Source: Romanomermis culicivorax
Lineage: Eukaryota; Nematoda; Enoplea; Mermithida; Mermithidae
Direction: 5' to 3'
Length of the DNA: 64,000 nt
Assembly (NCBI GenBank): GCA_963922205.1
Contig: CAWUHX010000538.1
Span: 1-64,000 of the forward strand
Of the stretch, positions 11,881-21,015 are shown piece by piece. Made by a program: the position numbers and the translations under genes. Under the pieces are notes generated by a model. It saw nothing but the letters and a program-made list of their open reading frames with translations. It searched no databases and had not been told where the DNA came from. Position 1 is the first letter of the stretch. Each line of letters opens with the position of its first letter.

Positions 11881-12963
11881 TATGCACTTTTGCTTTGAGG
11901 TTGTCACTGCTTTGACCAACGCTAAGAATTGTCACAAAACTTTGACCGATCAACTGAGAAGTCAACTTTTGAGCTTAAATTTGATGTACAATTCGACTTT
12001 GGAAACTCAACTGCAAAGCACTTTCGAAACGAAATACAACTCAACTTATGCAACGATGACCCTCGAACGCCCTTACACTTCAAGGGTTAGTGATTGCTAA
12101 AACTATGTGCTAGGAGCACACATAAAAAACAGATTGTGGCCAAGTGATGTGGAAATCATTCTGGAAGTTTGGTAAGCTAGATTTGACATCTTTCGGCAAT
12201 GAGAACTGCTCAGGCACATTACTTCTACATTACTACAGGCTTGACCATCAAAATCAAAACTGAAATACTTGATTCAATTGCAGTTTGTTCGATGAATACA
12301 TATTTATTCTTACAATACACAGTTTTTCCGTCATTATTCATGTGAATTCTAGATGTCGTGACTTCACATCTTGCCCCAGATGAGGCTTAGGCACCACCCT
12401 GGTGTTAGGCCAACATCACTATCTCGAAGGTTCATGCTCGAGGAAATATTCGCTATGGATGAGAAGAGGTATTCACGGGTTGTACCTCATCTAGCAAAGT
12501 ATTTGACCCCAGTCAGTCAAATGGTGACTTTTCAAGACAAACAAAAATATTTTTGCCAAAACGCGACAAATTTTGGTATCAATCGATAGATCTTGCTGGG
12601 ATATTTTTGAAATTATAACTTGAAACGCTTTATCTCAATTTTTGACGGTGTTATAGTTGTCTGAAGTTTGGCTGACCTCCTCCAGATACTCTTTGCTCAA
12701 GGAAAAATTAAATTTCAAAATTATTTTTGTAGCTATACGAAAATACCACTTGGATAGCTTACTTGAATTATCGTTTGAGCGCCAAGATCAATGTATAGTA
12801 CACGAAAGCCATGATGATCGATAATTCCACGCAAACGACTGCACTGATGAATCAAGTTCAAGGGTGCATTCAAACATACGAAGAACAGAAAATGAACAGC
12901 GATTTCTTGAACGCCTTAGCTAAACGCAGTCAAGCGGAAAAAGATGATTGGAGCGCGGTCTAA
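11881..12963 (+). pseudogene. Broken paralogue of the 3878-5423 gene (copy B)
   Basis: Two plus-strand exon-like blocks, 11881-12085 and 12733-12963, match the two exons of copy A: KNCHKTL and LNLMYNSTLE in the first, and TTW..LNYRL, NSTQTTAL and GCIQTYEEQ in the second. The second block contains an in-frame TAG at 12796-12798, where copy A has TGG (Trp). The reading frame at the start of the first block does not connect cleanly to its acceptor (..CGCAGCAG). The donor is GTTAGT instead of GTGAGT. I read it as a pseudogene in inverted orientation to copy A; an alternative exon structure that avoids the stop is possible. Confidence 0.55.
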
Positions 12964-13284
12964 TATTTGACAAAAGTACGCTTTTTTGAAGTAAAATATA
13001 CTCAACTAAACATTGATTAAACTATATTACAGTCATCAAAATCGAAAACTGTTTTACACCAGTCACGAAATAAAAAATTCTTCGAATGTAAATTCCAAAT
13101 GTTTGCATTTCCGTAGCCTATCCTTGTTACACTAAAACTTTTACCTGATGGACCACGTTTTCACTGGAATTTTCATAAATGCGGCCCATGTTAGTAAGTT
13201 CATCTGTTGTCAATCTCAGCAACGGTGGAACTTTAAAATATGTCGAGATGTGCATATAGATTGAAAACGATGCCAAATTACAGT

Positions 13285-13343
13285 TGTAACGACCAGTTTT
13301 GAGAAGCACTTTACTTTATCCTGAAGGGATGGTTGAAACGGCA
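13285..13343 (-). repeat. TE1 3' LTR remnant
   Basis: The last 59 bp of the LTR, matching 17204-17262. It joins the env reading frame without pol in between and supplies the last few env codons before the stop at 13316. Confidence 0.65.
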
Positions 13344-13807
13344 AGGACGTATTTCTGCTGCATTTGTGCCTCACGATGATTAGCTAATTCTAAGAGAGCA
13401 TGGCCGAATGATGGGGGAATGGTCTCATGTAAATGTCTGTTGTGTGATGGTATTTCGTATGCATGTTCATTTGTGGCATGATGCTTTGGAGAAGGGAAAT
13501 ATTTTCGAAGAATGAGAAAAGAATAAAAGACGCCTGCAATAACTATGGTAATAAGGGCTAGATTGATAATGATTTGCAGAGGTCCTCTGAGTAAATTTTT
13601 TAATCCGTCTGTGAGACTTTGGGTAGTACGGGTTATTACATGTTCTATGCCTTGACCGGCGCCAGAGAGGGTATTTCCAATTGCTTGGCCGCTGCCTGAG
13701 ATCATATTGTAAACTGTATCTGAATTAAGAGACATTTGGGCGGTGTAATTGATGAGTTTTTTAACAATGTTTTCGAGTGTATGAGTTTTGTAAATGTATT
13801 GTTTCAA
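13316..13807 (-). pseudogene. TE1 envelope C-terminus with transmembrane anchor
   Basis: The -1 frame continuation of the preceding ORF (4-bp overlap at a T5 homopolymer). It holds the membrane-proximal region (small Gly/Ser-rich helices, SGSGQAIGNTLSGAGQGIEH) and a transmembrane segment (IIINLALITIVIAGVFYSFL), matching TE3 around its residues 620-690. The last codons (from about 13343) are LTR sequence, the product of the pol deletion. The frame change is either a one-base indel or a former programmed slip; the T-run fits both. Confidence 0.65.
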
Positions 13808-16404
13808 AAAGAGTAAGTTTGTCGAGATTGTTGTGAGTTGGTCATGAAAAATTGCGGGTGTGTTAAAATGGAAAAAGAGAAATTTTGGCTCCAGACGATT
13901 TCTAAAGGTAAATTTGTGACAAGCGGCGATCCTGTTTCACTGACCCATGTATTATTCTGTCTGTAAAGGGCTACATGCATATGATGGCAGTCAACAGTTT
14001 GTGAAAAAGGGGTCAAATCGTTGCCTCCAGGGTTCGAAAACATGAGTTCAGCTCCTACGAGGATGGGCAAAAGTTTGTAGCATGTTCGGTTGATTTTGTG
14101 GTTGTAAAAGATTTTAGATGCATTTACCTGCTTGCAGGGCCAGACTGTGAGGGCTTCTCCTGTGAATTCTTCTATGATGTCGGTTCGTTGTAGGAATGCG
14201 CGCGCCCCAAGGGTTGCATCAAGGCGTAAAATTTGCCATACGAGATCAAGGTGATGCTGTGCCTGTCTGCATAATTCATTCCATATGTTTTTGAAATTTT
14301 GAATTTCGAATTCCTGGATTTTGTCTGCTAGATAATTTAGTTTCGCATTAATGGGTTCAAAATCATCAAAATCGTATAGTGTAGTATGAGTTTTGTTGGT
14401 TTTTGGGGTTAAAAATGCGTTATGATGTGGGGTGCTTTTGTCTAATTGTACAATAATGCCTTGTTCGGTTAGAATGCTGTCTTGGATTTCTGGGCAATTG
14501 GGGTTCGAAGAGAGTGTGTTTTTAACCGAGAATGCACCTTGTAGCTCTTCTATTATCATGTGGGTTTGCGTGAGTTTGATGGGATGTGTATTTTTGTATT
14601 CGAAGGGGCATAAGTTTTCAAATGCTGTTTCATTCCAGATAATGGATCCATCAGTTGTTACACAATGACCTGATGTCGGTTTGCATGACCCCAGGTCACC
14701 TAATGTACCTGTCATAGATTTTCCATTCCAAGATGCTATTTGTCCGATTTCTATGATGACGTTAGTGACCGAGGTACAGTGGTCTGTACAACACCATGTG
14801 TATTCTACGCTTAGGGAGTTATTTGTTGACCAAAATCCTGGTTGGGTTTCGTATAATTTTTGACCGTTGTGTTCTTTGTCTATAACAATTGCCTTACAAA
14901 CATGCGGGGTTAGATTTTGCATTTCGGTTTGGTCGAAGACAATACCTTTTGAGCCAAAAAATCCTGTATTAGTACAAATTTTCTGTTTGCGAACACTGCA
15001 TTTGTATGCATCTGTAATGAGGGGCTTAGTGGAGGGGATATAGATTTTTCCGAATGTCTGTACGGGTTTGTCTACTGTGGAAGGGGGCATGCATGATACA
15101 AGTTTTGGTATGCTGACTGAGTGACCGCTCAATGAAGTTCCACACATCTGAAATTGGGCACCACACGATGTGGGGATTATTATGCATAAAAATATACAAT
15201 ACAACGGCCAATATAGTGTTTTAGTGGAGGCGGCGGGGTACTGTATATTTTCGTTCTGGCCGGTTTGGTGTGGCGGCTTTTGGTGTTGTTCGGTTTTGGG
15301 CTGAGGGGGTGGCCGGTTTGCAATCTGAACAGTCTGTAAAATTTTAGAAGTTGAGTCATGGGATGGGGTTTGGACTCTCGTACTTGCAGGGGTCGGTAGG
15401 AGTGTTTGGCCGGGGTGGAATTGGTAGGGTTCGGGGGTCAGGCCATGGAGAAGGGATAACAAGTTGCGGCCTGCTTTCGACGAGGTTTCGGGGGCCGTGG
15501 GTGGCGTGGTGTCTTGCTTTCGGGAGATCTTGTAGCATACAGGGATGGTGGGTGGCGATTTTTCGATTTTTGCAGCTTCAGGGGTGGTGGGTGGTGACAT
15601 GGCGCACCAGTCGGGTACGTCCAGGTCGAGGACGTATTGGTCACTACAGCAGTGGGTAGTGGGCATAATGGTTCCTAAAGTAGTCTGAGGGCCGTTAGTT
15701 ATGGCGGATAATTTTGAGTAAAATGCGGGGTCATCAATGTCCATTAGGGGTTGGGGTTGCATGTACTCAATGCAATTTTGAATATTAGGACTCTGTTGGT
15801 TTGGGCAATACCTACTTGTATGACCTCTCTGCTTGCATAGAAAACTTTGAAAATTTGAGTAGGGTTTTGAAAAGCAGTTATCAGATCTATGCCCTGTTTG
15901 GGGGCAGTGGATGCATCGGCTTTTACAATCATGCGTACTGTGATTATTACGAAAACAAATTTCACATGGTTTTTGGGTGCCTACTGATTTACAATTGCGA
16001 GCTACGTGTCCAAGTTGTCCACACTGAAAGAATGTGGTTTGCCTAAGAGTAGTATTGTTCCTGTAAGCATTATTCCTGCTGAAAGTGTTGTTACTGAAAC
16101 CGTTGTAGTTACTCTGTTGTGGGGGTTGAGATTTTTGTTTGATCTGCAACTGTAAATCTTTTACTTGTTGTTTCAATTGATGCAGAAGATCCTGTTGGTC
16201 TGTATTTTTGGTTAGGGAAAAGATGGGTTCGGGTTTTGGGGGTATAAATGGAAGGGTGTTGGACTTTAGCTCATTTCTAAGAATTTGCTGTTCAATGTAA
16301 GCTGCTTCATCTGACATTTCTTTTAGGGTCCCGAACTGTCTATACTTAATTGCTTCCCTGATTTCGTTTTGCATGCCTTCTACAAAAAGGGGTTTTATGA
16401 TCAT
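13804..16404 (-). pseudogene. TE1 gag C-terminus (zinc knuckles) fused to envelope-like glycoprotein
   Basis: 866 codons in one frame. It continues gag (VEGMQNEIREAIKYR), then four CCHC-type knuckles around residues 125-205: CEICFRNNHSTHDC and CIHCPQTGHRSDNC are complete, while CGQLGHVARNC and CKQRGHTSRYC lack their first Cys. A Pro-rich linker follows. Then come a hydrophobic signal-like segment (about residues 398-417) and a Cys-rich ectodomain with ICTNTGFFGSKGIV, YTWCCTDHC, a GHCVTTDGSIIWN block and LDATLGARAFL, each with a counterpart in TE3. Several N-x-S/T sites are present. The ORF stops at 13804 in a T5 run; the rest of env is in the -1 frame. Envelope class is not certain; a mononegavirus/chuvirus-type glycoprotein is one possibility. 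No pol follows. Confidence 0.7.
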
Positions 16405-17088
16405 TTCTCATGCGTCTGTGTTAAAGTTAGGGTAGGCGAGGGTTGCGAGGTGTTCTAAATCAAACAAGAATTCAGTTACTGTTTCTGATCATTTTTGTTT
16501 TCTCTCGCATAAAAATTGTTGATGTAGCTCATTATCTCGATTGTTCGGGAAAAAGGCCTATAATGCGATTTTATACTGCACGTATGTGTGTAGAGGGTTT
16601 TTGGAATTGGCTAAACTTTTGAATTTTGCTAACGTGGCTCCTCGTAAATGAATCTCTAAACATGCTAACTTTAACTGTACGTCTGTGTCTTTCATGCCTT
16701 GGAGTGCCATGAATTGTTCTAATCGTTTATTCCATTCACCAAAATGTTGGGTCACGCCGCCCGTGAATACTGTAGGTTTTGTGTAAAAATTATTTGCCAT
16801 GTTATTACGAATGTTTGCTGTTCTTAGATTGTCAATTAGGGTAGGGTTTACTGTATTCTGATTCAATTGTGTGGGTAGAGTACGAAAATGTTCTGAAAAT
16901 AAATCGTTTATCTGTTTTCTAATGATTTCTCCTAAATGATCTTGTGTTTGGTGGGTCATTCTTGGTTTACGCTGTGATTTCTGCTTAAATGCTTCAATTT
17001 TTGCTTCACGCTGTATTCGTACAAATGTATCGCTTAATGTTTTGTTGGAGGGGATTTCCAGTTTGCTTTCTACGAATATTTGTCTTAC
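16405..17088 (-). pseudogene. TE1 gag, N-terminal half with three in-frame stops
   Basis: The frame is open from an acceptor-like CTACAG ending at 17089; the first Met is at 16959. It has retrotransposon-gag composition: an FGEWNKRLEQFMAL segment, then ETVTEFLFDLEHLA, then VEGMQNEIREAIKYR in the continuation. The same frame continues into the gag-env ORF and is interrupted by TAG at 16560-16558, TGA at 16491-16489 and TGA at 16410-16408. Each is one C-to-T change from CAG or CGA. There is no frameshift across this stretch, so these are point nonsense mutations in an old copy. Confidence 0.7.
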
Positions 17089-17184
17089 TGTAGGAAATAA
17101 TTACTACTGTATTATCTACTGCTTTGGGATGCCAGGGATAAGAATACACCTAATTGGGGCAGGGAGTTCCAGTGGTTAATGGTA

Positions 17185-17198
17185 CGGTACAGTCACCA
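17185..17198 (-). promoter_or_regulatory. TE1 candidate primer-binding site
   Basis: TGGTGACTGTACCG on the minus strand, five bases after the LTR end, begins with the TGG expected to pair with a tRNA CCA tail. TE2 carries the same GGTGACT heptamer just after its 5' LTR. The tRNA was not identified. Confidence 0.4.
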
Positions 17199-17203
17199 AA
17201 ATA

Positions 17204-18091
17204 AGTAACGACCAGTTTTGAGAAGCAGTTTACTCTATCCTGAAAGGACGGTCGAAACAGCATACAAGGGAAGGGGGGAACGGGTAATACAAGGGGGATA
17301 CGGATAATAATCGACAGCTGCTTTGAGATGTCGACAACAACAAATGGGAACAACGCAGTCTCAGCTTGCAAATAATTAACGGCCTCGGTTTAACTGCTTT
17401 CGTAAAAATGGCACTTGCAAATAAGACGAAAGATCGCGGAAAAACGAGAATTGGGAATCATGAATAATCACAAAATCACGCTTTGCTTCTCTTTAAATAC
17501 GACGTTTTTGGGCACTCCCTGGGCGTCGCGGGAGGTCTTGCTTCTGTCCATCTTCTTCGGCCAATCGCCGCTTCCTGCTTTACTATTCTCGCTAATTTAG
17601 TCACGCCCTTTAATGCTTTTCTGGTACTGCATGCTTTCCGTGCCTTGCTTGCTTCCTACAGTGGGCTTAGCCACACCTCTGTGCTTCTGTGTATGCTTCC
17701 TGTATCTGTTTCTCTGTATACACATGTTTTGTGGGACTGTCGCTACCATTGCACTTGAGACTACTGTCTGGCCGGGCTTTTACTTTTTACTGTGTGCAGG
17801 TGTTGTTTACGATTTTTACGGGGGATTACGGTGGCCGTGGAATGTGTGGTTTAGTGTAGGTTCTATGGGACCAGCTGCTGTTTGTGCAAATTAATTGGGG
17901 CATCTTAATTGGGCTACGGGGGTGTGAAGGGATCAAAATAAAGTACTTCACATAATTTTACAGGAATGTTTGGGTGGGAATCCCAGACACCCTTGAGACG
18001 ATAAATTATGGAAATGAATTAATATTTAATAAATGACGATCACATACAGTATGCTATAAATTTACAGTACTGCATTAGCAGGTACATTACA
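17204..18091 (-). repeat. TE1 5' LTR
   Basis: An 888-bp LTR on the minus strand. Its start (TGTAATGTACC at 18091) is set by the terminal inverted repeat and target duplication. Its end (about 17204) is set by a 59-bp match, with 7 mismatches by eye, to the 3' terminus at 13285-13343. The open frames on the plus strand across it (17415-17894) are not genes. Confidence 0.65.
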
Positions 18092-18125
18092 CAGTTCATC
18101 CCAATTTATTTCCCACAAACTTCTC

Positions 18126-18227
18126 GGATCTTATTAACAATTTTACCGCTACAAGTTTTAACTGAATTAGGCTTAGGCTTAGGCTTAGCCATAGGGAATC
18201 GTGGTGGTAGAATTGTTAATAAGATCC
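18126..18227. repeat. Hairpin enclosing TTAGGC telomere-like units
   Basis: Arms 18126-18147 (GGATCTTATTAACAATTTTACC) and 18206-18227 are reverse complements with one mismatch in 22. The loop contains three TTAGGC units and one TTAGCC at 18167-18190. TTAGGC is the nematode telomere repeat. Confidence 0.8.
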
Positions 18228-18570
18228 AACCTTTCGTATGTTTAGCGATCTTCATCGGCGTCAAATTTTTTAGCACATTCTTGCAAATTTCAGTTTAGAG
18301 ATGACTTGTGGGCAAAATTTTCTGTGTATACAACATCCCTTCAAATTCTGCAAGAGCACATGTAATTCCATAATTTACCCTTGAAGGCCCTCTTGTCAAA
18401 ATGCACGCCTTTTAATTTTGGTTCTTTTTGAATTTTCCGTGTTGAATTTAGTTGTTAAATTTTATAGTTTTTCTAAGTTTTGAACTTTTGAATTTCTCTT
18501 CCTTGAGCAAATCGGGTCCAAAAGTCCAAAAAATCCAAAAGCCGTATTTATGGAGGTGGGTAAACAAATA

Positions 18571-18794
18571 CTATACTCCATTCATTTAGAAATGATCGAT
18601 GCAGCAAGGTCCCAGCCAACTTTTTATCTAAAACTATGGAAGGCTCGTTGACTCTAATCAATAAATTTTTCCTTCATAGTGCAGACTCCTTGATGATCAC
18701 CCTTTTCAATCATTTTAAGATTGATTTCTAGAAAGACGGCATTTGCCAAAACTTCGACTGCTGCATTGATCATTTCAAAGCAAATGGAGTATAG
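18571..18794. repeat. MITE family B, copy 2
   Basis: A 224-bp unit with inverted ends CTATACTCCAT / ATGGAGTATAG, extending inward for about 30 bp with mismatches. Similar to 4317-4575. Non-coding. Confidence 0.65.
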
Positions 18795-19312
18795 TAGGTA
18801 GTTTTCCTGCCTTTAGATAAGAAATCTACCTGCAGGTAGAAATCGTATTCATAAACTTGGGTAGACACTACACACTGTAAGATTTTGTATATACAGGTTG
18901 GAAAAAATTTTATAGTCTGTTTTTTCAAATGCTATTTTTCCGTGAAGAATTGGAAGCTTTGGCTGTCTCTACTGCATTATATGTTCGTAGCGATTTCTTG
19001 AATTGTTATAGATGGAAAATTTTTTCAAAATGTGGCAGTTTGGTCAAAAGCACTCGCTCTAGAAAGGCACCAAGTTGGATGACAATATCGGCATTTATGT
19101 TTTGAGTTCAAATAGGAGGTGGCAGAGTATAGTTTATGTGCTAATAATTGGAATATAATCAATATTTATGGGAGAAAAGCTTAGTTTTTTGTTCGAACAG
19201 GAAGCAAAAAGTCTGACCATTCAAATTATAAGATTCATCTGGAAAAATTATGTAAAAAACAAAATCAGTATATTTTTCATTCTTCTGTTTATGGCAATTC
19301 ACCTGCTTGCTG
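18795..19312. other. TE2 left flank, possible disrupted exon
   Basis: Mostly AT-rich. A fragment of the MITE A end lies near 18911. The frame from 19168 is open up to the TE2 insertion point at 19316 and stays open on the far side (from 33985, through DHPVAIALDVAQVLRQKR, to about 34086), so TE2 may have landed in a coding exon. I do not recognise the protein. Confidence 0.35.
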
Positions 19313-19316
19313 ATCA

Positions 19317-19938
19317 TGTTGGGCACCCTGTTGATGGCAATTCCCGTGGGGAAATTGCCATGCAAATCGAAGACATGGACGACCAGCGGCGCAGACATTT
19401 GCACAGAAGTGGAGCACCAAAGAAAGACCAAAAAGATATGGTGAAATTCATTGTTCACTATTATCCTTAATTTTATAATATTCTTGATATTATTTTGCTG
19501 GCATCTATTAAAAACTTCCCAGCACTTTCATCTTGTTTTGTATATTTTCGACTGTGGTCAGGCCACATTCTTTTTGATATTGCGTTGGAATTATTGTTTA
19601 ATACATTCTTCTTTTATTTAGATTATTCTGATCGTTGAAGGCCGAGGGCCCGTGGCCCAGGCGCCAGCTTGCACCCGGCAAGCTTTGGGAAACCCTTTAA
19701 GGGTTATACTCATGTAAGTTTATCCCTGAGGGGATTCCTTGTCTCAGCTAGGAGACTGCAGAGCTCTTTGGTGAGGCCCCCCATTTAGAGTAAAGTTTAT
19801 CTTTGTTGTTGTAGGTCATGGATAATCGGACTGTTGCACTATCACCGAGGCTTAGCCAAGGGAGTAGTTCTAACAGGTCAGATCAGACCCGAAGCCTCCA
19901 TCTTTTCTTACCCCTCTTAAGAAAAGACCTGCACAACA
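19317..19938 (+). repeat. TE2 5' LTR
   Basis: 622 bp, TGTTG...CAACA tips. It is preceded by ATCA and followed three bases later by GGTGACT, a candidate primer-binding site that recurs after the TE1 LTR. The LTR carries the CAAGCTTTGGGAAACCCTTT block and a GTAAGTTT/TTGTAG pair near 19706-19814 that could splice the leader. Confidence 0.95.
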
Positions 19939-20034
19939 AGAGGTGACTTTTAACTCCTCACCACGGAACTTTGTAGTCAGACTAAGAGAAAAGAATATCC
20001 TCCAGGTTTCTACAGAAAGTTAGCAGGATTTAAA

Positions 20035-21000
20035 ATGCCTAACGAAAGGATACCGAGAGGTAATACTTTGAATAGATCACCACCCAGAGTGGCGAGTGCT
20101 GGGAATCTTGTTGATTTGGGAGATGGAGATCAGCAAGGGCATGCTGCTCCAGACCCAGTGATCCCGGATCAAACTCCCCCGAGGGTTCAACCATTGCAAC
20201 AAAATGCAATGCATTTTACGCCGCAAGATGCAGGCGTACTGATTGACCGCCCACCAGCAATTGCCATATATCAGCAGGAGGCAGGCCTGGCGAATCCAAA
20301 CCCAGATGCCGATAGACCGCCGCCGCGAAATTTGAAAAGGTCACCGCCGAAGGTCGAATCAGCAGGACCGAAAAGATACGTAATTATGCTCGAATTTCGA
20401 CTGAATTTGGAAGAAAGGGACCCCAAAATTGATGGCCGATTAGAGAGGATCCCACAAGATCAAGAGCGATTCCAGCCACAGGAAAGAGCTCCCGAAATGT
20501 CCAATCAAGAGTTGGCGACACAGCTACAGGAATTGAAAGGGACCGTCAAAGCTTTATTCGACATCTTCGCAAATGCCGCCTTCGAGGACAATAAAAGGGA
20601 AGCCGACAAGCGCCGACAGGAGCCGGATAGACAGGTTAGACCATGTGTTAGGGGTGCAGAAAGAGACAACCGTCTCGCTGCTGAAATGAATGCAGGAGCA
20701 GGGCCTAGTAATAGGCCTGAAGTTGATGAAGGGCAAAGGCTTAACTTTGAGCCCAAAGGTTGGAGAGGTCCAGCTAGAGATTTTCGATTCGAGGGAGCTG
20801 AGCAATCAGCAGACTTCAGGAATCCAAATCAGATAGCTTCGCAGCATCCAACTTTAACAAGAGTGGTCTATGATGGTAGAGGAAATATAGTTGATCCAAA
20901 TACCCTTAGACCAGATCAACTGGCATGTTTCCCATATAGGGATTATAGGTTTGACAAAGACAATATGCCATCATATCAAGGAGGTGTACCACCTCAATGA
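20035..21000 (+). pseudogene. TE2 gag, N-terminal segment
   Basis: ATG at 20035, about 97 bp after the LTR end. Low-complexity N-terminus (Pro/Arg/Gly/Gln), with [10 protein letters not shown] and SPPKVESAG repeated segments, then a charged helical region. It ends at TGA 20998-21000; a second TGA follows in the same frame at 21010-21012, after which the frame is open for 2.86 kb. Both stops are one C-to-T step from CGA. Function: virion-like particle formation, by position. Confidence 0.75.
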
Positions 21001-21015
21001 GATCCAAATTGAGTT

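Larger units (their letters stand above)
13281..18095 (-). mobile_element. TE1: deleted LTR retroelement, gag-env without pol
   Basis: The element proper runs from 18091 down to 13285 on the minus strand (4,807 bp), starting TGTAATG and ending CGTTACA, that is TGTAA/TTACA inverted tips. It is flanked by the 4-bp direct repeat CAGT (13281-13284 and 18092-18095). It contains a full 5' LTR, gag with four zinc knuckles, an envelope-like glycoprotein, and only about 59 bp of 3' LTR. No protease, reverse transcriptase or integrase is present. The end of env runs directly into the LTR tail, so pol and most of the 3' LTR were removed by one deletion. It cannot transpose autonomously. Confidence 0.75.

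Noticed and set aside
15351-15659. Plus-strand Gly/Arg-rich ORF
   Set aside because: It is the antisense of the Pro-rich linker of the TE1 gag-env ORF.
17415-17894. Plus-strand ORFs
   Set aside because: They lie inside the TE1 LTR in the wrong orientation and have no recognisable content.
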